From Aureitalea sp. L0-47 (lineage in GTDB: Bacteria > Bacteroidota > Bacteroidia > Flavobacteriales > Flavobacteriaceae): a stretch of 64,000 nucleotides of DNA. Below are positions 52,542 through 60,833 of this stretch, piece by piece. The translations under genes and the position numbers were made by a program. The number at the start of each line of letters is the position of its first letter. Position 1 is the stretch's first letter. The stretch spans positions 62,001 through 126,000 of the forward strand of contig NZ_JAFMTQ010000003.1 in assembly GCF_026126405.1 (NCBI RefSeq), given 5' to 3'. The notes beneath the pieces were generated by a model that saw only the letters and a list, made by a program, of their open reading frames with translations, was not told the origin of the DNA and did not search any database.

Positions 52542-53114
52542 ATGAAGATCTACACAAAAACAGGCGATAAAGGAACTACTTCCCTATTTGGGGGAACCAG
52601 GGTTCCGAAATACCACATCCGGATTGAAAGTTACGGCACAGTAGATGAACTCAATTCGTATTTAGGGCTTATCCGCGACCAGGAGATGGATGCTAAATAC
52701 AAGCAAGTGCTGACCCATATTCAGGATAAACTGTTCACTGTTGGGGCCATTCTGGCAACCGATCCTGAAAAAGCCACCTTAAAGAGTGGAAAGGAACGGC
52801 TCAATATTCCCAAAGTGAGTGAAGACGATATTCAGAAACTGGAATCGGAAATGGATGAAATGAACGAGGCACTACCTCCAATGACGCATTTTGTCTTACC
52901 AGGAGGGCACACAACGGTGTCATATTGTCACATAGCACGCTGTGTATGCCGAAGGGCCGAGCGTTTGGTAACACTACTGCATTCAGAATCCCCGGTTGAC
53001 GAGTCGGTTTTGAAGTATTTAAACCGACTTTCTGATTATCTTTTTGTGCTGGCACGGAAGTTGTCCAATGATCTTCAGGCCAAAGAGGTGAAATGGATTC
53101 CGGAGAAACTGTAA
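52542..53114 (+). CDS. Cob(I)alamin adenosyltransferase (PduO type)
   Basis: A 190-residue ATP:cob(I)alamin adenosyltransferase that makes adenosylcobalamin. The N-terminal KIYTKTGDKGTTSLFGGTRV is the ATP-binding signature of the PduO/EutT class. YGTVDELNSYLG and CRRAERLVTLL with LNRLSDYLFVLAR complete it. The MeaB gene at 62025 belongs to the same coenzyme B12/methylmalonyl-CoA mutase business. Length is normal. The next gene is 143 bases downstream and has its own promoter. Confidence 0.94.
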   Translation: MKIYTKTGDKGTTSLFGGTRVPKYHIRIESYGTVDELNSYLGLIRDQEMDAKYKQVLTHIQDKLFTVGAILATDPEKATLKSGKERLNIPKVSEDDIQKLESEMDEMNEALPPMTHFVLPGGHTTVSYCHIARCVCRRAERLVTLLHSESPVDESVLKYLNRLSDYLFVLARKLSNDLQAKEVKWIPEKL

Positions 53115-53202
53115 TTCACTTCTTTTTCCTATTTTTAAATTACTGATTTTCAATAGTTTAATTACGTTCTTTAAAATACAGCGGAAATAATTGATTTTTT
53201 CC

Positions 53203-53232
53203 TTGACTTTTTGAAACAAAAAATTATTTTTG
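53203..53232 (+). promoter_or_regulatory. Bacteroidota-type promoter for the DUF2795 gene
   Basis: A TTG at 53203-53205 (-33 region) is followed 19 bases later by TATTTTTG (53225-53232), a perfect TAnnTTTG -7 box. The DUF2795 ATG is 26 bases further on. Both elements and their spacing match the consensus of the primary Bacteroidota sigma factor. This is the best promoter in the window. Confidence 0.7.
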
Positions 53233-53257
53233 CAGAAATACCAAATCATTACATACT

Positions 53258-53479
53258 ATGTACTGGACATTAGAATTAGCGTCATATTTAAGTGACGCAC
53301 CCTGGCCGGCCACGAAAGACGAACTTATAGACTATGCGATCCGTACGGGAGCTCCACTGGAAGTAGTGGAGAATCTTCAGGCGATTGAAGATGAAGGTGA
53401 TTCGTATGATTCGATCGAAGAAATTTGGCCGGACTATCCCACAGATGAAGATTATCTGTGGAACGAAGATGAATATTAA
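53258..53479 (+). CDS. DUF2795 domain protein
   Basis: A 73-residue, strongly acidic protein. The N-terminal part with WTLELASYLSDAPWPATKDELIDYAIRTGAP and VVENLQAIEDEGD is the DUF2795 domain. The tail is rich in Asp, Glu, Tyr and Trp. Function is unknown. It has its own strong promoter and terminator and lies just before secA. The family is recognisable in Flavobacteriia at this sort of position. Confidence 0.82.
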   Translation: MYWTLELASYLSDAPWPATKDELIDYAIRTGAPLEVVENLQAIEDEGDSYDSIEEIWPDYPTDEDYLWNEDEY

Positions 53480-53512
53480 TAAACGTTGCCCGGCAACACT
53501 AAAAACATAATT

Positions 53513-53540
53513 AAAAAAGTCTCGTTTTCGAGACTTTTTT
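53513..53540 (+). terminator. Intrinsic terminator after the DUF2795 gene
   Basis: A perfect 12-bp stem (AAAAAAGTCTCG / CGAGACTTTTTT) with a TTTT loop. The A and T runs at its ends make it work as a rho-independent terminator in either direction. It lies 33 bases after the DUF2795 stop and separates that gene from secA. Confidence 0.85.
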
Positions 53541-53560
53541 TATACCCGATAAATAAGCAA

Positions 53561-53608
53561 CAAAAGCCCTGTGGCTTTTGGCAAACTGGTTTTTTTACAG
53601 TTAGTTTG
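53561..53608 (+). promoter_or_regulatory. Hairpin and putative promoter before secA
   Basis: A perfect 8-bp stem (CAAAAGCC / GGCTTTTG, 53561-53580, loop CTGT) lies in the secA leader region. TTTG at 53577-53580 and TTAGTTTG at 53601-53608 are spaced 20-21 bases apart, as -33 and -7 elements would be. The -7 box departs from TAnnTTTG by having only one base between TA and TTTG. The ATG of secA is at 53645. The hairpin and -33 element overlap, so they may be two readings of one site. Confidence 0.4.
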
Positions 53609-53644
53609 TACACTGGATGATCGGGTGAAAATAAAACATAAACC

Positions 53645-56600
53645 ATGGGATTGTTAGATAGTGTATTAAAAGTTTTTGTAGGAGATAAATCCAAAAAGGA
53701 TATCAGTGAGATCCAACCCTATGTAGATCGGATTAAGGCATGCGGTCCTGAGATGGAGAAATTAACCATTGATGAACTCAGGGGCAAATCGGACGAATTC
53801 AAAAATAAAATAATAGAAGACCAGGTAGAGATCAACAAACAGATCGAAGACCTTGAAAAAGAGGCGGAGGAAATGGAAGATATCGACAAAAAAGAAGATA
53901 TCTATAACCAGATTGATGCACTAAAAGACGATCGCTACGAAATAGAAAAGAAGACCCTGGACGAAATCCTGCCCGAGGCATTTGCCGTGATCAAAGAAAC
54001 AGCAACTCGGTTCAGGGACAACGAAACACTTACCGTCAACGCTACTCCATTTGATAGGGAATTATCGGGAACAAAAGAATATGTGTCCCTTGATGGAGAA
54101 AAAGCCATTTGGAAGAATTCCTGGGACGCAGCAGGAAAAGAGGTTACCTGGGATATGGTGCACTACGATGTGCAGCTGGTTGGTGGTGTAGCAATGCACC
54201 AGGGAAAAGTTGCCGAAATGCAAACAGGGGAAGGTAAAACCCTTGTGGCGACCTTACCGGTCTACTTGAATGCTCTTGCCGGTAACGGGGTTCACCTGGT
54301 AACCGTGAACGATTACCTTGCAAAACGTGACTCCGCCTGGATGGCACCTATTTTCGAATTCCACGGCTTGTCTGTAGACTGTATCGATTACCACACGCCT
54401 AATTCAGCAGAAAGAAGAAAAGCCTACAATGCAGATATCACCTATGGAACCAACAATGAATTTGGTTTCGACTACCTGAGGGATAACATGGCCCATGCAC
54501 CGGGAGACCTGGTGCAACGGCCACATCACTTCGCCATTGTTGATGAGGTGGATTCTGTATTGATCGATGATGCGCGTACGCCGCTTATTATTTCGGGACC
54601 TGTTCCCAAGGGAGATATACACGAATTCAACGAACTAAAACCAAAGATCCTCGATCTTGTAAATATCCAGCGTAAATATCTTACGGGAGTTTTAGCCGAA
54701 GCAAAAAGACTCATTCGCGAGGGAGATACCAAAGAAGGTGGATTCCAGTTGCTTCGCGTATATCGCGGACTTCCTAAAAACAAAGCACTCATTAAATTCC
54801 TTTCCGAAGAAGGTGTAAAGCAGATCCTTCAGAAAACGGAAAACTTCTATATGCAGGACAACAACCGGGAAATGCCGAAGGTTGACGCCGAGTTGTACTT
54901 TGTGATTGAAGAAAAGAATAACCAGATAGACCTTACCGATAAAGGGGTAGATCATCTATCCGGTAAAGACGATCCGGAATTCTTTGTGATGCCTGAAATA
55001 GGAACGGAAATCGCGAAAATTGAGGAGCAAGGTCTTGCTCCAGAGAAAGAAGCTGAATTAAAAGAAGAGCTATTCCGTGATTTTTCAGTAAAGAGCGAGC
55101 GGATCCACACCATGAATCAATTGCTTAAAGCGTATACCTTGTTTGAAAAAGACACCCAATACGTGGTGATGGACAATAAGGTAATGATCGTGGATGAAAG
55201 TACCGGTCGTATCATGGATGGTCGTCGATATAGCGACGGACTCCACCAGGCGATCGAAGCCAAGGAGAATGTAAAGGTGGAAGCTGCTACACAAACTTTC
55301 GCTACTATTACGCTACAGAATTACTTCCGAATGTATCGCAAGCTTTCAGGTATGACGGGTACAGCCGTTACCGAAGCCGGTGAACTTTGGGAGATCTATA
55401 AACTGGATGTTGTTGAAATTCCTACAAACCGACCCATAGCACGAGAGGATAAGGAAGACAAGATCTACAAGACCAAACGAGAGAAATACAATGCGGTGAT
55501 CGACGAGGTTACCGACCTAAGTAATGCCGGCAGACCTATACTTATTGGTACTACTTCTGTGGAGATCTCGGAATTATTAAGCCGTATGCTTAGCATCCGA
55601 AACATCCCTCACAACGTACTGAACGCAAAACTGCACAAAAAGGAAGCGGATATTGTTTCTGAAGCAGGTAATGCCGGAATGGTTACTATCGCCACCAACA
55701 TGGCAGGTCGTGGTACGGATATCAAATTGAGTGATGAGGTAAAAGCGGCCGGTGGTCTTGCGATCGTTGGTACCGAAAGACACGATTCCAGACGTGTAGA
55801 CAGACAGCTTCGTGGTCGTTCCGGACGTCAGGGTGATCCTGGTAGCTCTCAATTCTACGTTTCTTTGGAGGATAACTTAATGCGTCTCTTCGGAAGTGAA
55901 CGAATCGCGAAAATGATGGACCGTATGGGATTGAAGGAAGGTGAGGTTATTCAGCACTCCATGATCTCAAAGTCTATCGAAAGAGCTCAGAAAAAGGTAG
56001 AAGAAAATAACTTCGGAATACGTAAGCGACTTCTCGAATACGACGACGTAATGAACGCACAGCGTGAAGTGGTTTACAAACGAAGATATCACGCTCTCTT
56101 CGGTGAGCGACTAAGGGTAGATATCGCAAATATGATCTACGATACCTCCGAAGTGATAGCCGAAACTAATAAGGCAGCGCAGGATTATAAGAACTTCGAG
56201 TTCGAATTGATCCGCTACTTCTCAATGAGTTCGCCCATAGACGAATCGGAATTCGAGAGCATGAGTGTTCAGGATGTTGCCGGCAATATCTACAAGGCGG
56301 CCTACGAGCACTACCAGGAAAAGATGGCCAGAAACGCCGATATGGCCTTCCCGGTGATCAAGAATGTGTATGAAAATCACAAAGATCAGTACAAACGCAT
56401 CCTGGTTCCATTTACAGACGGTGTAAAGACACTAAACGTTTCCACAGACCTCGAAATGGCCTACGAAAGTGAAGGTAAACAACTTGTTCAGGACTTTGAA
56501 AAGAATATCACCCTGGCTATTATCGACGATGCGTGGAAAACACATCTTAGAAAGATGGACGAACTTAAGCAGTCGGTCCAACTTGCAGTACACGAGCAAA

Positions 56601-57004
56601 AAGATCCGTTACTAATTTACAAGTTCGAAGCTTTTGAACTGTTCAAGGCTATGATCGAAAAGGTAAATAAGGACGTGATCTCATTCTTGTTCAAAGGAGA
56701 ACTTCCGCAGGAGAATCAGCAACAGATCCAGGAAGCTCGGGAGGTAAGAAGAAAGGAAAAGCTCAGCGAACAAAAAGACGAGATCCCTAACATGGACGAA
56801 AGAGCTGCCCAGTCAAGAGCTGCAGGTAATACCCAAGCCAAGCAGCCGATCACGGAAACCATAGTACGTGAGCGACCTAAAATTGGCCGTAACGAAAGGG
56901 TGACCATTAAAAATGTGATGAGTGGTGAGAATCGTACCCTCAAGTACAAACAGGCCATCCCGTTGATCGATAAAGGCGAATGGGTACTGGTGGATGAGGA
57001 ATAA
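53645..57004 (+). CDS. secA: Preprotein translocase ATPase SecA
   Basis: The motor of general protein export, 1119 residues. Walker A EMQTGEGKT (191-199), DEVDSVLIDDARTPLIISGP, TGTAVTEAGE, TNMAGRGTDIKL and the QLRGRSGRQGDPGSS helicase motif are all present. Compared with E. coli SecA it has a charged insertion around residues 55-107 and a further insertion near 340-400. It lacks the C-terminal zinc-binding CxCx8CH tail, ending instead in PLIDKGEWVLVDEE, as in other Flavobacteriia. It is followed by a strong terminator. Confidence 0.98.
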   Translation: MGLLDSVLKVFVGDKSKKDISEIQPYVDRIKACGPEMEKLTIDELRGKSDEFKNKIIEDQVEINKQIEDLEKEAEEMEDIDKKEDIYNQIDALKDDRYEIEKKTLDEILPEAFAVIKETATRFRDNETLTVNATPFDRELSGTKEYVSLDGEKAIWKNSWDAAGKEVTWDMVHYDVQLVGGVAMHQGKVAEMQTGEGKTLVATLPVYLNALAGNGVHLVTVNDYLAKRDSAWMAPIFEFHGLSVDCIDYHTPNSAERRKAYNADITYGTNNEFGFDYLRDNMAHAPGDLVQRPHHFAIVDEVDSVLIDDARTPLIISGPVPKGDIHEFNELKPKILDLVNIQRKYLTGVLAEAKRLIREGDTKEGGFQLLRVYRGLPKNKALIKFLSEEGVKQILQKTENFYMQDNNREMPKVDAELYFVIEEKNNQIDLTDKGVDHLSGKDDPEFFVMPEIGTEIAKIEEQGLAPEKEAELKEELFRDFSVKSERIHTMNQLLKAYTLFEKDTQYVVMDNKVMIVDESTGRIMDGRRYSDGLHQAIEAKENVKVEAATQTFATITLQNYFRMYRKLSGMTGTAVTEAGELWEIYKLDVVEIPTNRPIAREDKEDKIYKTKREKYNAVIDEVTDLSNAGRPILIGTTSVEISELLSRMLSIRNIPHNVLNAKLHKKEADIVSEAGNAGMVTIATNMAGRGTDIKLSDEVKAAGGLAIVGTERHDSRRVDRQLRGRSGRQGDPGSSQFYVSLEDNLMRLFGSERIAKMMDRMGLKEGEVIQHSMISKSIERAQKKVEENNFGIRKRLLEYDDVMNAQREVVYKRRYHALFGERLRVDIANMIYDTSEVIAETNKAAQDYKNFEFELIRYFSMSSPIDESEFESMSVQDVAGNIYKAAYEHYQEKMARNADMAFPVIKNVYENHKDQYKRILVPFTDGVKTLNVSTDLEMAYESEGKQLVQDFEKNITLAIIDDAWKTHLRKMDELKQSVQLAVHEQKDPLLIYKFEAFELFKAMIEKVNKDVISFLFKGELPQENQQQIQEAREVRRKEKLSEQKDEIPNMDERAAQSRAAGNTQAKQPITETIVRERPKIGRNERVTIKNVMSGENRTLKYKQAIPLIDKGEWVLVDEE

Positions 57005-57025
57005 ATTCACAGAAACGATAAAGCG

Positions 57026-57054
57026 AACCCGAAGTGAGAACTTCGGGTTTTTTT
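57026..57054 (+). terminator. Intrinsic terminator after secA
   Basis: A perfect 10-bp stem (AACCCGAAGT / ACTTCGGGTT, 57026-57035 and 57040-57049) with loop GAGA is followed by a T run to 57054. It lies 21 bases after the secA stop. A classical rho-independent terminator. Confidence 0.9.
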
Positions 57055-57102
57055 ATGGCTTTTCGGTATATTTTTTGATGTAATCTTCTGAAAAATAAAG
57101 TG

Positions 57103-57648
57103 ATGAAAAGAATTGCGCTATTAATCGCTACGGTTTTACTCTTCTCATGCAGTGAAAGTGATGAAAGCATTACTCAAGTACAGGTGGAACTTTCTGTTTC
57201 ACATTACAAAACTACAGATCCATTCAACGGTACGGCTTTCATAATAAACGAAGATGGTGACCCAACACCAAAACGTGCACAGATCGATAATTTCTTTTTC
57301 GAACCTGGCTTCAACTATCAATTAACGGCAAACAAGGTAACCACAGAAAACGCCGGTACAAACTCAGGTAGTGTCCGCTACAGGGCTGTCACAGTAAATA
57401 GTCGCGAAGCGGTCCGTCCGGATATTGAATTCAGAATTCCACTCATACAATTTGTAAACGGGAGCGGATTGGCAACATTCATACGCCGACAGGCAGACTC
57501 CACATTCATTCTTAGCAATGAAATTCAGTTTAATTGCAATTATTTCTGTGTGGAACTGGACCAGGCCATTGAGCAGCAATACGCCGTGGAAGGCTCATTT
57601 TCTCATGGGCCAGACGGCACCTATGTGCTTCAGGCGCTCGCGAATTAA
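57103..57648 (+). CDS. Predicted lipoprotein of unknown function
   Basis: A 181-residue secreted protein. The signal peptide ends in LLFSC, giving a lipidated cysteine near residue 16, followed by Ser/Glu/Asp residues, a common surface lipoprotein export pattern in Bacteroidota. I start at the ATG at 57103; the GTG one codon before is an alternative. The remainder looks beta-rich (FEPGFNYQLTANKV) with two cysteines near the C-terminus (CNYFC). There is a faint likeness to DUF4377-type lipoproteins, not enough for a call. It converges on the anti-sigma-like gene with a 4-base overlap. Confidence 0.65.
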   Translation: MKRIALLIATVLLFSCSESDESITQVQVELSVSHYKTTDPFNGTAFIINEDGDPTPKRAQIDNFFFEPGFNYQLTANKVTTENAGTNSGSVRYRAVTVNSREAVRPDIEFRIPLIQFVNGSGLATFIRRQADSTFILSNEIQFNCNYFCVELDQAIEQQYAVEGSFSHGPDGTYVLQALAN

Positions 57649-58040
57649 TCTATTCTGTATTTTGCTTCAACGTATTTCTTAAGGAACGGAACCTGGAAGA
57701 GAAATAGTGATAGAAATATCATTGCGTAAATGAAAGTCTTGGAAAATTCAGGTTTAGGAATGGAAATGCCTGTCTCCACTATCGATGTGTCCAAACCAAA
57801 ACTGGATAACATACCCGATGAAGGAAACAGTACCGCAATAACCGCAACACCAATAAATACTGCGGCTACAACTATCCATACTTTTCCTGGAATAAGAGGT
57901 TTATAGACCACTTTTTGATCGGCTTTTTCACGAACGGCATCCATTAACTTCGCCTTGAAATCATGCGAAGGGGATTCGGTTCCCGCTTCAACGATCAATT
58001 TCTTTAAAATCTGATCCTCTCTTTTAGATTGCTCTTCCAT
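57645..58040 (-). CDS. Anti-sigma-factor-like membrane protein
   Basis: A 131-residue protein. A charged N-terminal part (1-50) is followed by two hydrophobic segments (about 53-73 and 101-119). The gene overlaps the 3' end of an ECF sigma gene by 17 bases. The family of the N-terminal region is not recognised, but position and topology are those of a membrane-bound anti-sigma factor or sigma-pair partner. No zinc-type HxxxCxxC motif is present. Confidence 0.55.
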   Translation of the reverse strand: MEEQSKREDQILKKLIVEAGTESPSHDFKAKLMDAVREKADQKVVYKPLIPGKVWIVVAAVFIGVAVIAVLFPSSGMLSSFGLDTSIVETGISIPKPEFSKTFIYAMIFLSLFLFQVPFLKKYVEAKYRID

Positions 58041-58611
58041 TGCTGTTAGATATTTCGGGCAGTACGAATTGTTTTAACAAAGAAAACAATTTTTTCCTGC
58101 TCCGGTGTAGTTTTACTTTTACATTGTCTTCGCTCAGATCTGTGATGGCCGAGATCTCCCGAACAGACATATCATCAAAATAATAGAACGTAATTATCGC
58201 AGCCTCCTTTTCGGGGAGTTGCTCTATGCATTTCTGAATAGTTGCATTGCGCTCCTTTTGTTCAAGAAAATGCAGCGCGTTATCGATAGCCTCTACATTC
58301 TTCTCGGTGATGTCCTCTATCAATTCAACTGGTTTCATTCTGCTGTTCTTTCGAACCCGGTCCAGGGCTTTACGATAAGCGATGCTGTACAACCAGGAAG
58401 AAAATTTAGATTCTCCCCTATAGCTTTTCAGCGATTCAAATGCTTTCAAAAAAGTATCCTGTGACACTTCTTCGGCCTCTTCCTTCACTTTAACCACCCT
58501 CAATACCACCGTATACACCAGGTTCTGGTAACGATCTATTAGCACAGAAAATGAATTCACATCTCCCTGCAGGGTTTTCCTGATATAGTGTTGGTCAGTG
58601 TGCCGGTTCAT
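58024..58611 (-). CDS. ECF-type RNA polymerase sigma factor
   Basis: A 195-residue sigma factor. Region 2 (LIDRYQNLVYTVVLRVV ... SWLYSIAYRKALD, residues about 24-87) contacts the -10 element. Region 4 (LPEKEAAIITFYYFDDMSVREISAI, about 135-180) contacts the -35. The start at 58611 puts the -10 box (CGTCTT) only 7 bases away, so the message would have almost no leader. The promoter has the sequence TGTAACC-N16-CGTC and a copy reads the other way into the DUF6249 gene, suggesting autoregulation. It overlaps its probable anti-sigma gene by 17 bases. Confidence 0.93.
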   Translation of the reverse strand: MNRHTDQHYIRKTLQGDVNSFSVLIDRYQNLVYTVVLRVVKVKEEAEEVSQDTFLKAFESLKSYRGESKFSSWLYSIAYRKALDRVRKNSRMKPVELIEDITEKNVEAIDNALHFLEQKERNATIQKCIEQLPEKEAAIITFYYFDDMSVREISAITDLSEDNVKVKLHRSRKKLFSLLKQFVLPEISNSNGRAI

Positions 58612-58618
58612 TGCTCAT

Positions 58619-58647
58619 AAGACGAAAGAACGATTTATTAGGTTACA
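58619..58647 (-). promoter_or_regulatory. ECF-type promoter of the sigma gene at 58024
   Basis: On the minus strand TGTAACC (58647 to 58641), 16 bases, then CGTCTT (58624 to 58619). This is a typical ECF pair (AAC in -35, CGT in -10). The sigma ATG follows 7 bases later. The divergent copy at 58678-58706 has the same motifs and the same 16-base spacing, which makes chance unlikely. Confidence 0.65.
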
Positions 58648-58677
58648 ACTAATTCAGAATAAAAAATTACGAAAAAA

Positions 58678-58706
58678 TGTAACCGCTTCTCAAAGAACTG
58701 CGTCAT
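58678..58706 (+). promoter_or_regulatory. ECF-type promoter for the DUF6249 gene
   Basis: TGTAACC (58678-58684), 16 bases, then CGTCAT (58701-58706). It is identical in the -35 heptamer and spacing to the divergent sigma promoter. The DUF6249 ATG is 51 bases downstream. It predicts that the protein at 58758 belongs to the regulon of the neighbouring sigma factor. Confidence 0.62.
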
Positions 58707-58757
58707 AGATGCAAACGAACTGAAAATTTATAAACTTAAACACTTAAAATTAGTATT

Positions 58758-59111
58758 ATGGGAGCAGGAGAAGTAATCGTACCAATTGTAATGTTCGGAG
58801 TGATATTCGGAATATTCTACCTATTTATATCCGCCAGAAATCGTGAACGTCTAGCACTAATAGATAAGGGTGCAGATGCATCTATATTTTACAGCAAGGA
58901 CAGAAGGGTAACACCTATGTGGAAAGTAGTAATTATCAATTTAGCTTTCCTACTTATGGGTATCGGTCTGGGAGTATTAATTGCTGAAGGATTTGTTCAG
59001 GGATTCGGAATGGACGAAGATGTGGCTTTCCCGGGAGTTATATTCTTTATGGCCGGTCTGGGACTCTTTAGCGGTTTTTACGTAACCAAAAGACTTAGTA
59101 AAGACGCTTAA
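58758..59111 (+). CDS. DUF6249-type small membrane protein
   Basis: A 117-residue protein with three hydrophobic segments (about 7-25, 54-75 and 90-108). Between the first two lies a charged stretch NRERLALIDKGADASIF, seen in DUF6249-like proteins. Function unknown. It is transcribed divergently from the ECF sigma gene and has a matching ECF promoter, so a role in envelope stress response or sigma control is plausible. A hairpin at 59136-59169 follows. Confidence 0.7.
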   Translation: MGAGEVIVPIVMFGVIFGIFYLFISARNRERLALIDKGADASIFYSKDRRVTPMWKVVIINLAFLLMGIGLGVLIAEGFVQGFGMDEDVAFPGVIFFMAGLGLFSGFYVTKRLSKDA

Positions 59112-59135
59112 CTTTTAGTTGGTTATTAGTTAGCA

Positions 59136-59169
59136 AAACCGTTCTTGAACCTTGGTTTAGGAACGGTTT
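59136..59169. terminator. Hairpin between convergent genes
   Basis: A 9-bp inverted repeat (AAACCGTTC / GAACGGTTT, 59136-59144 and 59161-59169) with a 16-base loop lies between the DUF6249 gene and the converging 59172 gene. No long T run follows. It is probably a bidirectional, weak terminator. Confidence 0.45.
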
Positions 59170-59171
59170 CT

Positions 59172-60833
59172 CTATTGTAGTTTTATATTCGAATAGGAAG
59201 CGTTTATGGTGAATGATCTGTTGGATGAATTACTTCGGTTAAAGCCATTAACCAGGACACGACCATTTTGTTTTCGCTGATTCATCTCCATGGACCTTGG
59301 ATAAAGTAAAGTAGATCGATTTCCTGTGAAATCAAATGTAAAAGATGAATTTGGGATTACGATAAAGGCGTCTGTGTTATCCAGGTCCAGACGAATCGTT
59401 TGGAAATCATCAGAAACATTCTTGATCTTCACATCCCCGAAGGAACCGGTAAGAAATGCAACATTATCCACAAGGTTGATGGTCACATTACTGGAATTCG
59501 AATCCAGCTCGATACGGTTCACCTTGTTCAACTGGCAATTGTCGATGTACTTCACAAAGAGAGTTCCGTCATTCCAGTTGTTCACGGTTACTGGCGCGTA
59601 AGCGGCGCTGATGAGGGTATTCCCCCCATCAACGCTGTTAGCTGTGAATGGCGAATAATTCAGCGTAGCTCGCACATTGTATGCGTCGGCCATCTTTATT
59701 TCACCATGTCTTACATTTATCTCTGTCCTGGCACCTTTTGGCATCTTGATACGAAGGGTCTTAGTGGCTTTCACCTTCTTGTATTCACCCTTTTTATCGC
59801 CTTGAATGATGATGGTCTTATTCCCGTGTGGATCGCTATGGATCTGTTTGCTCCAGTTACCACCGTCTTCCTCGAATTGCTTGGCCCATTCTTCCATTTG
59901 TTTTCCGAACTCTTCGCCCCAATTCTCCATTTCTTGTCCGTACTGCTCTTCAAATCGCTTTCCGAATTCTTCCATTTGCTTTCCGAAGTTCTCACCCCAT
60001 TTTTCCATATCCTTTCCAAATTTTTCTCCGAATTCTTCACCCCATTTCTCCATCTTCTGCTCGAAATCCTCTCCAAATTTCTCTCCAAATTCCTTTCCAA
60101 AGTTGTCTCCCCACTCTTCCATCACACTCTCTACATTAGATGACCAATCGTCTACTTCCTCCAACCAGTTATCAACTTCCCGAACACTAACATCCGACTT
60201 GTGCTTTCTGTTTAACTTGTCGACGTATGCCTTTTTGTTCTGCCTGTATTCCCCCCGGTCGAAGGTAATACTTCTCCCGTGCTGAATGCTGTAATGGTTG
60301 TAGGCATCGCCATCCTTGAAATTAGGTTTATCATCGGTGAAAGGCCAGTGTGGAAATTCTTCCAACTCAGGGACATCGAAATCGAAATTAAAATTTTCGT
60401 TAAAGTTGAAATCGAATTCAGGAATCACGATGTTCGGCATGTCTTTAAGCATTTCCAGCTCTTCGAGGGCCTTTAAACCTTCAAGCCCTTTCAATCCTTC
60501 CAGACCGTGAAGTCCTTCCAATCCCATCCATCCGCCACCGGCGTGTGAGGTCACTTTCACTTTTTTACTGCTTCCAAGAGCTTCATAATCCCAATTATCA
60601 AGGATCTCTTGTTTCTCTTCTTGGGTTAGATCTTCTCCTTCCACCGAGGCCGTAACTTCAACTACGTCCTTGTTCCAGGTCTCAAAGATCACGTTGGTAT
60701 AGGAGGTATTCACCTCTACAACCACATCGTCGTTCACATTAAATCGTTCGGTCTCCTGGACCTGAGCGGTGAGTACGGCACCACCAAATAATAAGGCGAC
60801 CGCGATTAATATTCTATGCTGTAAAATTCTCAT
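59172..60833 (-). CDS. Secreted protein with aromatic-striped amphipathic repeat region, unknown function
   Basis: A 553-residue protein with signal peptide (1-24, ending LTAQ). Regions in order: a beta-rich N-terminal domain (30-100); a GLEGL-type tract (104-123); an Asn/Phe/Asp tract (141-154); a long charged helix (about 235-325) with Trp, Phe, Met or Tyr at every third or fourth position (W241, F245, F249, W264, F268, W279, W305, W316); and a C-terminal beta-solenoid-like adhesin-type domain (355-553, DUF4097-like). It lies 20 bases past the start of an anti-sigma-like gene and overlaps it, so it belongs to the sigma operon. No function is known to me. Confidence 0.7.
   Translation of the reverse strand: MRILQHRILIAVALLFGGAVLTAQVQETERFNVNDDVVVEVNTSYTNVIFETWNKDVVEVTASVEGEDLTQEEKQEILDNWDYEALGSSKKVKVTSHAGGGWMGLEGLHGLEGLKGLEGLKALEELEMLKDMPNIVIPEFDFNFNENFNFDFDVPELEEFPHWPFTDDKPNFKDGDAYNHYSIQHGRSITFDRGEYRQNKKAYVDKLNRKHKSDVSVREVDNWLEEVDDWSSNVESVMEEWGDNFGKEFGEKFGEDFEQKMEKWGEEFGEKFGKDMEKWGENFGKQMEEFGKRFEEQYGQEMENWGEEFGKQMEEWAKQFEEDGGNWSKQIHSDPHGNKTIIIQGDKKGEYKKVKATKTLRIKMPKGARTEINVRHGEIKMADAYNVRATLNYSPFTANSVDGGNTLISAAYAPVTVNNWNDGTLFVKYIDNCQLNKVNRIELDSNSSNVTINLVDNVAFLTGSFGDVKIKNVSDDFQTIRLDLDNTDAFIVIPNSSFTFDFTGNRSTLLYPRSMEMNQRKQNGRVLVNGFNRSNSSNRSFTINASYSNIKLQ

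Noticed and set aside
59400-60285. Long plus-strand open frames (up to 247 codons) opposite the 553-residue protein gene
   Set aside because: They are antisense shadows created by the repetitive codons of the minus-strand gene. They are rich in Phe, Ser, Pro and Leu as expected from the complement, with no recognisable domain.
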